From the NCBI RefSeq assembly GCF_001625305.1, contig NW_017804242.1, positions 903,293-967,292 of the forward strand: a stretch of DNA of 64,000 bases, in the 5' to 3' direction. Made by a program: the position numbers and the translations under genes. This DNA comes from Branchiostoma belcheri (taxonomy: Eukaryota; Chordata; Leptocardii; Amphioxiformes; Branchiostomatidae). Shown piece by piece: positions 1 to 11,736 of the stretch (position 1 is its first letter; each line of letters starts with the position of its first letter). The notes beneath the pieces are model-generated. The model did not search any database. It was not told where the DNA came from and worked only from the letters and a program-made list of their open reading frames with translations.

Positions 1-524
1 CACATTGTAGTCCTTGTCGTTTGACCTGGCTTCCATTGTTGTATCCTGAACCATGGTTTATCCAGAACTTGCTCTTCTGGATAGTCCACATGTATCGAGA
101 GCCGTTCCTGGGGCAAATCTACATGCTTGGATACACAGAGACTATCCAGAACTGTGCCTGTTCCTAATCCTAACCCATTCATGCATAGAGATAGGTAGGC
201 ATGGTTCTGGATACGATATCCATCCAGCCTAAAGTGTGTTTCTGTCCCTGGTGCTGAAACCTTGGCTGTTGTAGCACAGATGTCAAACTAGGTGATGTCA
301 CTCCCTTCTTTTCATGTGCACAGCCTTAAATTGACTCAGATGACAGAAGCAAGAGTAGTTTTTATAAATAGCTTCACCTGGTTGATAAACCTGTAGATCA
401 GAGTTGCTTATGACCCTGTATTCTTTGCTAACATTTTGACAGCTGCTGCTACCTTCATCAGGGCATTACGAACTTTCTTGTTCTTTTCTGAGCTTGTATT
501 AGGTACTTAAATAGTTGGTACGTC

Positions 525-625
525 CACCAGTTATTTTATTTATTCTTTGCTTCAGGCCAGAGGCCCATAATAAAAACAGGGACAATACAAAAACAAGTAC
601 AAATACACAAATCACATACAGTCCA
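525..625 (-). mobile_element. 3' end remnant of a LINE
   Basis: Read on the minus strand, this matches the tails seen at 34060-34110 and 10440-10480: a 'tatgggcc..tgag/ggcctgaa' motif followed by AATAAA-like A/T repeats. Only the last 100 bases or so of the element are present. It ends about 30 bases before the acceptor of the first CNTLN exon in the window. The rest of 1-655 is intron with nothing else I can support. Confidence 0.55.
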
Positions 626-655
626 CCACATTTTGTTCCTTTCTCGCACTTCAAG

Positions 656-3600
656 CTTGAAGACACCAACGAGGAAGAAGTGAAGGGTTCTGACGCTGAG
701 TCCAGCAAGGGAAGTGAGGACCTGACTGCAGATGACAACAGCCTGACCAGCACGCTGACGGAACAGAGCGAGCTGACCGCGGAACAGCTGACGGCCGCGC
801 GCACGAAGCAGAGGCCCGGGAAGAAGCCGGGGGGCAGGAGACACGTGCCCAGTCCTGCCGGCAGGGGCCTGAAGCAGAGGGTCACCAGCTTACAGCACCA
901 GGTACTGTAGGTTCTTTTTTTTATTTCCGCACGGACTTGATTATGCACTAGAATGAGAAAGGAGTTTTTTTGCGGTGTTACAAGTTATGAGTTCAGCAGT
1001 TGGAACAGTTCAATGTAATAATATTTGAAATGCATAATTATATGTGGTAACATGACTTCTGCAGGGACTAGGAAGGTAAAAGAAAAGGAAACTTTTGCAG
1101 TGTTTGAAGTTCACAGTTGAAGCAATAATATTCTGTGTATATGTAGTGCACTGGCAATACGAAACACATTTTCAGAGTGATGTCTACATGTAGTATTAAG
1201 AACCTTATGAAAGTCACTGTACTTTTCTGGTGTCAATAAAGTTCTTTATATATTCACAGTGATATACTTTTGCATCAGAGATGTCACTGCAAAAACTACG
1301 AAATTCAATGTTAAACCAACATTTCAAGATTAGAGTAGTTACCGGAGCTCATGCATAACATATAAATTTTTTCCTGACCTGCTACACCAGGTTGCCACTC
1401 TGAAGGCTGCGAAGGAGAAGACAGCCAAGGCACTGTCCAAGCAGACGGAGGCTAATGAACAGCTGCAGTCTGACCTTGGGCTGGCCAACCAGAGGCTCAA
1501 GGTCACAAGGCAGACAGTGCAGGTGGGTGGCCATGGGGCACATTCCTTCTTTCATGTTCATCTGTGAATTATCATTTAAAGATTCCATGAAGATGTTTTA
1601 GCTGTGTAACCACTATAACTGCCCTTTAGCGTAACACACAGGCACACGGTGCAGCAGCGGTTGGCTATATTACGCTGGATGACCGGTTACACCTAACCTT
1701 TGTACATCTAGCTGCAAGCGTTTCTTGAACCTATCTAGTTAAGATGCCCCTTCACAAGTTCCACTCTACAATAAGTACTTGGGGGAAAACGGCATGAACA
1801 ACTCAATCATGGATACAACTTCTTCAGGTTGTAAAAAGTATAGAATAAAGAAAAAGTAATCTGATTCCTGTTGTACAGAAGTTGACGACAGAGCTGGAGG
1901 CGTGTCAGACAGAGAAGGCCAGCCTGGAGAAGCAGCTGGCAGAGTTGGGCGACGCCTCCATCACCTCAGCCGGGAGTCACACCGCCAAGTCTCACACTCA
2001 GGCAGACTGGAAACACCTGGAGAACAGGGTCAGGACTACTGCTAATGAGGTAACAATATTTTGGATTCATCATCATCATCATGCCTCCAGATTAAGAATC
2101 CAGTGAGGTACACTTGATAAAGTTACTCCAGTATGTCCTATCCCTCATAGCAGACACTAGTGCAGTCCCTGCGAGACCAGTGTCTCTCTAACATGGACAA
2201 AAGTGTAGTATAAGGACGTCCTACTCTACGTCTTCCAGTTGGAAGCCACTGTACTGTACTAGTCTACCAGCTGGTTCATTACTGCGAACAACATGCCCTG
2301 CCAGGGCAAGTCTATGTCGTTGGACTACAGACAAAATGGGCAGGAGAGAGCCATAGATTTGTTTGTTAGATTAATAGGCAGGTTAAAAAATTTAATCAGG
2401 GTAACTCCCAATCTCAGATCATTTAGCTCCCAACCATAGTCAGGAGAACGTTGAAAAGCTCAATTTCAATTCAATTTCAATTTATTTATTTAACCAGTAA
2501 TTACAACTCAGGCCAATTTGGCCTGCTTTTCAGGTAATCCTGGATACACATAAAAATACACACAACAAATACACAGTACATAAACTATTACTAATTACAA
2601 CATCCTAAACATCAAGAGTGTCAAATCCTGCACCTAATGTTCTGTATAAAAGTCCTAAGAAGTCCTGCTCCTAATGATCTGTATTAAAAGTCCTAAGAAG
2701 TCCTGCTCCTAATGATCTGTATTAAAAGTCCTGAGAAGTCCTGCTTCTAATGTTCTGTTTAAAAGTCCTGAGACTAAGGAGCTGTCGTTGCTGTAACGTT
2801 GAAAAGCTACAGCTGCTACATTTGACAGGGGCTCCTCAAAAGAGAAACAGACTTTAACCTTCTGTGTGACTGTCGTTCAGGTGTCCAGGCAGTCAGATGT
2901 CATCAAAGCCCTGAGATCAGAAAATGAAGACCAGGCTGTACAGCTCAGGACATACCAGGAAAGGTATGGTAGACAAGACTCTACATGTCCAGTTGACATG
3001 TCCCGAGCATGGTAGTGAAGACCAGTACTAGGGTCTTTAAAAAATGCAGCATTCTGTAAATCATTTAATATTGCTATAGTTAAGAATGTTACTGTAATTT
3101 TGTAGTTTTTGCCGTGATCTCTCCTCACCACCATGAAATCATTATATGCAGAACACTTTACTTCACCACATTGCGTATGGCCTCCTTTCCGTTGAAATTA
3201 AGCCATTGGGGAAAATAGATACAAAATTAAATGTACCATCAGATTTTGTCTGCTGCTTTTTTAATTTGAACCAGATTTTTTCAGGATCTGAAATACAATC
3301 AGCAGTACATGTATAACCAACGGTACATAATTTAGGATGAGACACGTTTTGTTGTCCCCTGTGCATGTAAGTTTGAAAATAAAAATACCCCCCACTCCTG
3401 CCCAGATGTGGTCGGCTGGAGCGAGACGTGACAATGAAGAGGACACTGATCGAGGACATGAAGCTGAAGGTGAAGATGGCTCAGGAGAACGCCCAGACAG
3501 ACAGCAGCGCTGTGGGGAAGCTCGAGGAGAGGATCAAGGCACTGACGCTGGACAACGAGCAGAAGAAAACACAGGTGGGGGAACCTTAGAGCCAATAGCA

Positions 3601-6600
3601 AATGTCTTTTATCAGTTGGATATCAAAGCTCTATTCACAACCACTAGCACCTAGCTTCAGTGAACCAGTTATAATTATTCTGATGCCTGATGAGTATGTC
3701 AGATGGTCATCAAAACAATAGCTCTTGTGGTTGTGAAATAAAGAACTTTGCTATTCAATCATTCACCAACCTGATGAAACTTTTCACAGATCTTTCCATC
3801 AAGTTGTGACACCTTCTAAGCAAACAAAACACTAAGCTGCTTTTAGTTTAGTCAGTTAATTGATGCAAAGAAATGCCTGTAAGAACCCTGATGTTTGTTT
3901 CAGTTGGGTTCCCTGAAGAGGAGGATATCAGCAGTGACAAAGGATAAGTTTCACTATGAGCAGTTGTACTTCCAGACACAGCAGGATCTGGAAAAGAAGG
4001 TAAAGATATAGTCACACACTTGTCAATGCAATTACAGAAAATGAAGTTGTTCCATAGTCTCACTGCAGTGAAACTTTTGATGTGTTTTAGCATGTTGACA
4101 CTTTGTTCCCGTCTTTTTTTAAAATCTAATATTCAACGTCGCACAAATATGATTTTAAAGTCGATTTAATATTCACCAGCAATTTAAAGCAAAAGGGCAC
4201 TCTCTAAATAAACAATGATTTACGACTTTCAAAAACATAAATAAGAAGACCACAGGGCAAAGCCAGTCCTGACAGGCTGAATAAAAGTTGGAAATGGGGA
4301 CTATACACCTCCAGATGTCTTACCAAGGGACGAGTACAGTGTGCAAGATGTCAGTTAGCTTGAGGAATGAATCCCCTGTACTTTATACTTTTCTCCCCCC
4401 GTCAGACCAAACAGCTACAGGAGACACAGACGAGGCGTCATGAGGCTGAGACGGTGGCGTCGGAGCTGGAGTCAGCCGCAGCCCACCAGCTGCAGGGTCT
4501 GGCCACCAAGAGTGAGCTCGCCATCGAAGCAGTGGAGACAAAACTCAACAGGAGCCAGACCAGGGTCGGGGAACTCAACACTTTTGTGAAGGTCAGGCCT
4601 GGTGTTTGTTGCTATGATTGTAAATTTGTTGAAAGACATGTTTTTATGATGTAACCGTTACAGTAAAGGTAATTACATTTTTAGTGCCATCCAAGGGTTG
4701 GGTTTGTGGAAAGACATAATAAATATAATTTGCGAATCTGTGGATGGATCTGGATGATATTTGTTTCATTGATACGAACTGTAGGTGTCAGCAAAATAAA
4801 GGACAAGATTGATCACAGGCCCCCTAGCCCAAATCATGGTACTGCAGTCACACAATTGACATACATGTATAATTAAGTCCTACCTTGCATGCTTGGGGCA
4901 GAAGTTTTATAAATTTGCTGCCATGATAGGAACTTCACAAAAAAGGTCATGTGATGAAACATAGACAAACTTTTGCGGTGAGAACTATTATCCCAATCGT
5001 AACCGATTGTGTATAAATAAAATTCCAATATATGTTCTACCAACCTGATAAGATTATTTTCATGAGACTTCCCTTGCTGTCTCCCTGTTTATGCCCTGTC
5101 AGCAGAGCAATAAAACATACAATTAGTTACTCACTTCCATTATTATTCTCTTAAGAATGTCCTAAAATCTGGAGTTTGTAAAATGATGGATAACCTCATG
5201 AGAAACACTGACAAACTTCCCTTGCTGTCTCCCTCCTCAGGCCCTGTCAGCAGAGCTGCTGCACCAGCTGCAGTCCACCCGGCGCCAGCTGCTCAGGCAG
5301 GAGGAGGACAGCAGGAGAACGAGGGAGCGAGAGAGAGGGCAGAAGGACGAGTCCCTGACCAAGGCCCAGTCCCTGGCCTGCTCCATCCTCAACATCAGCG
5401 AGGCTGACCTGGACGACATCATGAACCCGGAGGAGGAGACAGGAACGGTGGGGAGCTACAGTAACTTTTATTTGCTTACTTATTTATTCGTTATGCTAAG
5501 ATGCAGCCATTTCTGCACAGCTGGCACGTGGCTACTGCACGTGGGATCTACTTAGTGTTCAACATTTCTAGATGTTTTAATATAAATTATCTCAATATAT
5601 ATGTTCAGAGTTCAAATCTGATATTTTCTTGAGTTCAAATCTGATATTTTCTTGAAATATGAAGTCTAGACCTTTTTTTCTAAATTTCTTGCTTTATTGG
5701 GAGTTTCATACTGATTGTACAGAAAAGGTCATGGTTGGCATGATCTATAATTCATTTATTTCTTTGAAGCACAAGTGTACAAGTGGAAGGAGGGCAAGAC
5801 AGGTGTATTAATACCTTAGTTTCCAAGTTTCCCCTCCAAGACACTACAACAATATCAATATGCATTATACATTGTATATATATCTATGATATGCATTATA
5901 TATATATAGTATTACATTATATACTTTAAAAAGAAGTCATTCTGTAAACATTCTGTATGACATGTGGTAGGGATCAGAGGGCCTTATCCTGATATCCAGT
6001 ATTAACATAGTAGTCCCATTTGCAAGTACTAAAGTTCATGATTATGTCTGCCTGCTGGTACTGACCTTCTGAACTCTGGGAGACTATTTGTCAATATAAT
6101 ATGCAGGCAAATATTGACTTGTACAATGTACAGTATTTGTAATTGCCTGGCAGTGCGAAAAAGATAAAAGTACAGTGTGCCTCAAATAAAATAAGTCATA
6201 CACCTACATGTATCTACAATGTACCATGATTGTCAAACACTATATTCTCAATGACATGTTATTACTGATTGAGTTGCCAAATGAACAGGAGTTATTGGCT
6301 ATTTTGCAACTTTATCATTTAAAGAAAACAGCTAAAAGCCTCAGCCTTTTGTCAGCTATATCACAAAAACACAAATAATGCATCGATCTTCATAACTTAA
6401 CTTCTCACAAATTTTTTTTTTCAGAACACAGTCCTAGTTATGACGTGAACTACTGACAAAGAGATTTGACAACCATTCTGATATGTTAAGGCTTGCTTGT
6501 ATCCAATTATCTCTTACCTTGCACTCAAGACAAAAAAGTCATACAATGTAAGCTATCAGAATATAATATTTCTACTTGACAATTATACTCTCTACAAAGG

Positions 6601-9600
6601 TGGAATCCATGGTATAGGTACAAATAACATATATATCTCTTTTATATTCACTTAAGTTTAAGTTTCACTTTCAAATCTTTGGGCGATCATGTTTCACTAT
6701 TAAGTATATATTAAGAAATAACCACATTTCACAATCGCTGATTTAAGAACCAGTTGAACGCTTCAATGTCTGAAGGTATGGAAGGTTTCCCTCGCGGTTT
6801 GCGCTTTTTGTCTGATACTAGACCGAAGCTCAGTAGCAGACCACCACCTAGTGGTCTCTCTTATGGTGAAGACTTCCGTCACCAGCTCTCCGTTTGCCAG
6901 ATGCTTCTTCTTGATCTCGTGTGGACGACAGAGAGTGGCCGTAACTTCTAACGGAGCTGGGAGTGGGTCCACTTTAGTTTGTTTTAGTTTATCCCGAAGG
7001 TTGTCTTTTTCATCAAGAAACTTGATCGGATCTGTTTTGGTCTGCTCGACTTCTTCCATGATGTCTGTCAAGTCTTTTACTTGTTGTTGCACGGCGTCTT
7101 TTTTGGCATTGAAGTCCCTCATGTTGTCTGCATAACTTTGCTGCATGTCTTTTAGAAGCCTGTCCTTGTCTTCAGTGAGTAGCCTCACCCTTTCTGCATA
7201 CGAGTCCTTAATGTTCTTCTCACTTTCATTCTTGCCATCAGTGATCAGGTTCTCAAGATCTTGAATTTCTTTCAGGTACTTGTTTTGATCTTCAACCTGT
7301 TTCTTCTTCTCTTCAAGCAATGGAGTGATGAGCTTCTTCATTTGCTCATTGGCTTCAGTTTTTACTTGAACAACATAATGATTATGACCAACGTGAGACT
7401 CTTCAAAACACTGCATACAGATAGGTAGGCCACCGCACTTTGAACTCTTACAGATGAATTGAAGCTCCTTGGAAGGGTGGTACTCACAGTTCTGTGTGGC
7501 ATCTTGCTCCTGGTCAGCTGGTTTCTTAGAGAATTTCTCACACAGCTCTGCAATAAGGTGGTTATCAGGGAGGCCTGCAACACCATCTGTTGGTAAGGGC
7601 ACATCAAGGCGGCAGATAGGACAAGAAAGGCCTCCACGAGTAGACATCCATTTTGTTAGACACTCCTTGCAGAAAGAATGAAGGCAGGGCAGTGCTTTGG
7701 GGTGCCGTAAAGTTTCCTCACAGATCCCACAGCACAGGTTTTCTTCCAGAATCTTCTGTTTAAAGCTCTTTTCTGGTGCTGACGCCATTTCTGGTGCTGA
7801 CGCCATTTCTGGTGCTGACGCCATTTCTGGTGCTGACGCCATTTCTGGTGCTGACGCCATTTTGCTTTCTTCTTTACCTGCTGATGGCAAAGATGGTGAA
7901 AATTTGTTATTAAGTCATGATTGACCAACAAATATGACTGCAAGGTGATAAAGACGTAAACAGTAGAGATTGGATTGGATATTCTTTCTCTAGAGTTTAT
8001 GATCTGGTTCTTAAAGCTTTTAGAATTATAAGTGGGTATCTATTATTAATAGTTATTTAATTTATAGAAATTGCAACAGGCAAAACACAGGACACCCAGG
8101 CAGCTATGCTGATCTTGTGTTCCCTAACATACATTTATAATGTTAAGTTAAACAATAGCTGCCTGTGTCCCATTGCCCATGTATGGTATTGTCACAATCC
8201 AAATAAATGAAGGTTAAATTAAGTATTCAGCCCTCCACTTGAATTAGGTGTGCTTTCCAATCCACATAGATACATTTCACATTTACCTGACTTCACTTGG
8301 CAAAGTGTGGCGCTTCTTGAAGCTTTGTCCAAAGCTTGCTTGTGTGGGACTTGTTCTTTAGCCTCTTTTATGGCCAGTTTGTTTTCCAGTTTTGTCTTTT
8401 GTTCAAGGAGGTCATTGATAGTGACTTTCATACTTTCATTGGCTTCTGTTAATTTTTTTATTTCCTTTTTGTCCTCCATCAGTACTTTCTGTGCAGTTTC
8501 CTGCTTCTCTTTAAGCCGGGTGTATTCTCTTTGCACATGTTGCGCCATGTGTACTTGTTCCTCCAACCTGCGCTTAGCCATCTCATGTTGTGACTCCAAA
8601 CTTTTCAGTTGCCCTTTCACCATTTTATAGCTAAGAGCCAGCTTCTTGGTGTCGTGGTTAGTGACCCAGTCTGTGAAGTTTGTGTCCTCCTCTGGGATGT
8701 CAGTGGCGAGGTCCAAAGCATCCAGGAACGTATGAATGATGCTACTCTGTTTGAAGGTCTTCAGAGGTGCCAGGCTATCCACAGATGTGGCGCGCTTTAT
8801 TCCTAGATGGAAAATGAAATATGAACCATTAGTATTGAAGGCAGAATTTAAAACAGAATACTGTCATCCAATGTTACAGTAACTGTTATTCGACATACAT
8901 ACATGTAGTACACACACACATACATGTACTGTACATATGCATACCACTGAAGTATGAGAAAAATGCAAGGTGAACCATTTTTACCTTCGCCAAGAAGGTT
9001 ATGTTTTCGTTGGCGTTCGTGTGTCTGTGTGTGTGTGTGTGTGTGTGAGCACGATAACTCAAGAAGGCTAAGATGGATTGTTTTGATACTTGGTAGGTGG
9101 GTAGGTCTTCATGAGACGTGGAACTGATTAGATTTTGGGCCCCCTAGCGGCTTGTTATGGTACTGCAGCTGAACTTCCGGTTTTGATATCTCGTGATCTA
9201 GACATGCTAGGGTGACGAAATTTGGATGGAAGGTAGCTCTTGTGCTGGGGAACAAGTGACGTGAGTTTGGGCCCCCTAGCAGCTTGCTCTGGAACTACAG
9301 GGACATTAGTTGAAAAATGTTTAAAGGCGGATAACTCAAGAATCGACTGATGGATCGTCGTGATTTTTAGCATGTAGGTAGCTGAAGCGATGCTTGACAT
9401 AATGATATTACAATTATGCAAATATTAATGTAATTTGCATAATTAATGAGGAAATTCTATAAATCAGCTGCATTCCATGATAGGACGATTCAAGCTTGTG
9501 ACATGTAATTCAGAACGGCAGAAATACAGGCAGGTATTGATTATGCAAATGAAGACTTAATTTGCATAATTAACAAGAAAATGTTATAATTACATAGTGG

Positions 9601-11736
9601 TAATGTCTGGAATTTCATACTTGGGATATTTGAAACTTATGTGAAGGTGAACATAATTTTAATTATAATAATTTATGAGAACATGCTATAATGGCATGCA
9701 TTGATAAGATAAGACTTCTTGTGTAGAATATGATCAACAGATACAATTGATGCAATATAGGATCCTATTTGCACAATCAGGGGGATTCATCTATAATTTC
9801 TTAGTCATAAAGGCTAACATCATTTGGCGAAGGTATGAGATCGTGGAACTCTAGTTATATTTCAGTCCATACCATGGTATGGATGAAATATATTGTGTTC
9901 TCTCATGTTTCTTCTTCTCCTCCTTCTCCTTCTCCTGCCAAACAGTTAAACGGATTCAACTCCGCCATCATTCAGCCAAATGACTTGAAATTTGGCATGG
10001 AGGTAGAGTGGGCCTAATACCCCCTAGGTTCGTTTGTTTTTTTTTTTCATTTTTTTGATACATGCCTTTGAAGAAGGTTTTTTTGGGCATTTTTCGACAA
10101 AAAATGAATTTTTGGATCCTGAGCCCTGGTATTACGACCAAATGATCTGAAATTCGGTATAAGGGTACCTTGAATGTGTGTCTACAGAATAGCAGTCACA
10201 TATTTGGCATACACCACTTGCAAATGACTCATTTAGGGGACTTTAATGGCTATTTCAGGCCAAAAAGGGCCAAAAGTGCTGTACCCGTTCCACGTTCTAT
10301 CTAAAGAATGGCCGGTTCCATCCATGGAACACGTGTTCCATTGCGGGTTACCTGAGGTCAAATTGCACGTAAGTCGTGTACATTGTATAATGACCCACAC
10401 ATTCAATTTTATGTGCCTAAGACCTTCAAAATGTATCTTTATCTTTATTCTTTATTTCAGGCGCAAATTGGCCCATAGTAGACAATTAAAATAACAAGGT
10501 GCACACATAGTAAAAACGGTAGGGATCGGTACATATACAAACGAGAAGGGCCTTACCGGTAGACTAGGCCGATATAGTGATCCCAGTAGTGACTGGTGGA
10601 TGATAAGTCTGAGTGGATTGCGAGTTTTATGATTCTGTTATTACTGTTGAGGAGCCGATTGGTGAAAGAGTGTGTTAGTTTACGTCTGCGAGCATCGAAG
10701 GTATCGACACCCTCAGTCACAAACATTCGACTGGCGCTCTCGAATTTTCCATATGAAAACAATATTCTAAAGGCGTTGTTATAAGCCGTTCGGAGTTTGC
10801 GAAAATCAGTGTTTGCGAAAATCAGTGTTAGTATTTGCATACCTGTAATAAGATTAGTAAAGCTTTCGAGATTCAAAGTGCTTGTTCTTGCATCTTTGTT
10901 CTCAATCACATAGCTACTATTTATTTCATTTAGTTGAGAACCTTTGCCAGTTTTGCACTGGGGTAAGTTTGGAATAGTCCACTTTTTCGTGGGAGGGAGA
11001 TGGACTGAAATATACTGTATTTGCTCCCAAGCAAATGTCGGCCTTTCTAGTTAAACTTTGTTTCCATAGCCACTATACTCAGCTACCAAATATTATTTAG
11101 ATTCATCCACAGCTTCTTGAGTCATGCTGTTGAAATACATACAGATTCAATCCACAGCCACAGTCCACCATGGCTCAACCGAAAACCTTCTTTGTGAATG
11201 TAACAATGTTAATAATTATATACCTGGATGTCTAACCTTCATCAGCATACAATGTAATATACCAAATCTGTTCCCTCTCCAGGGAGTTGATGTGAAGGCT
11301 GAGAAGAAGAAAGACCAGCAGTGGAACAAGAAGCTGGAGAAAGTGCTTAATTCCAAGGTACATGTATATAAAAATCTCAACATCTACATCATTCTATACA
11401 AACTAATTTTTTTATCACAGAAACTAGACACTGCTGCGAGACATCACCTTTTAATATGACCCTTAACTCGTTACACATTCAGGACATTCCCATGAATTTG
11501 CTCCCAACCACCAGCGGCTTTGATGATTTTCCTATTTAGAAATGGATGATTTAGTTACTTTGTTTCTATGATTGTGAATATCTACAGCTGATGTGTACAA
11601 GGCATTTTGTTTAGTCTGTTTGATGCCCCCACAGGTACCCTTTGCCACAGCGTTGTTAGAGCTGGTTGTGGAGAAGATGGAGGAGAGAGTAGACCTGCTG
11701 GAGAGACTGTACAAGACACAGGGCAGGGGGGACTGA
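656..11736 (+). CDS. CNTLN: Centlein-like coiled-coil centrosomal protein, 3' ten exons (partial)
   Basis: Ten exons join in frame: 656-901, 1391-1522, 1879-2049, 2881-2963, 3406-3574, 3904-3999, 4406-4591, 5241-5447, 11283-11357, 11635-11736 (TGA). They encode the last 488 residues; the 5' exons lie before the window. The protein is almost all coiled coil (long K/E/Q-rich heptad stretches). The tail holds an 'SILNISEADLDDI' motif in exon 8 and 'VPFATALLELVVEKMEE' in exon 10, which I recall as resembling the end of vertebrate centlein, a centriolar linker protein that bridges CEP68 and C-Nap1. Convergent CCDC171 next door supports this, because both genes lie on human 9p22. The 5.8-kb intron before exon 9 contains the last two exons of an antisense gene. 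The name rests on remembered family features and synteny, not a search. Confidence 0.75.
1625..1775 (+). repeat. Dispersed repeat, body of the 'tatattacaccgaacgac' family
   Basis: A diverged copy of the family also seen at 24121-24310, 33260-33425 and 49620-49800. It has a head with 'gcgtaacacac', a 'ggctatattac' core, then 'ggttacacctaaccttt'. The 50-bp satellite at 54061 is built from the head of this family. No coding capacity was seen. Confidence 0.6.
2455..2775. repeat. Retroelement tail plus 40-bp tandem minisatellite
   Basis: From 2462 a 'tttatttatttaacc' tract with 'actcaggccaatttggcc' resembles a LINE 3' end read backwards. From about 2635 to 2770 a unit of roughly 40 bp, 'aaaagtcctaagaagtcctg' plus 'ctcctaatgatctgtatt', is repeated about four times. 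It lies in the CNTLN intron before exon 4. Confidence 0.6.
5041..5262 (+). repeat. Partial copy of CNTLN exon 8 acceptor region
   Basis: The pyrimidine tract plus the first bases of exon 8 (5212-5262, 'cttgctgtctccct' then 'gccctgtcagcagagc') are repeated at about 5071-5115 in the upstream intron. The copy has lost the AG acceptor at the junction. The spacing is about 145 bp. Confidence 0.7.
6763..7880 (-). other. RING/B-box exon with five 18-bp coding repeats
   Basis: The acceptor is a tandem NAG ('catcagcag'), so two acceptors three bases apart both keep the frame. The unit coding MASAPE is repeated five times at about 7771-7860, each with its own ATG. Next come RING cysteines and histidine in order (C-G-I-C, C-L-H, C-K-E-C, C-P-I-C) and a B-box with CEYH, CKSSKC, CMQC and HVGHNH. 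The TGA is at 6763-6765. If it is a separate gene, any of six in-frame ATGs could start it. Confidence 0.85.

Noticed and set aside
515-910. A 131-codon plus frame starting at 515 as a gene start
   Set aside because: The first 140 bases are LINE-tail and intron sequence; a good acceptor at 656 starts the real exon, in the same frame by chance.
6851-7135. Plus-strand frame over the RING exon
   Set aside because: Antisense shadow of the RING/B-box coding exon.
10553-10909. 118-codon frame as a host gene
   Set aside because: It is the end of a LINE reverse transcriptase running into the surrounding Helitron-like sequence.
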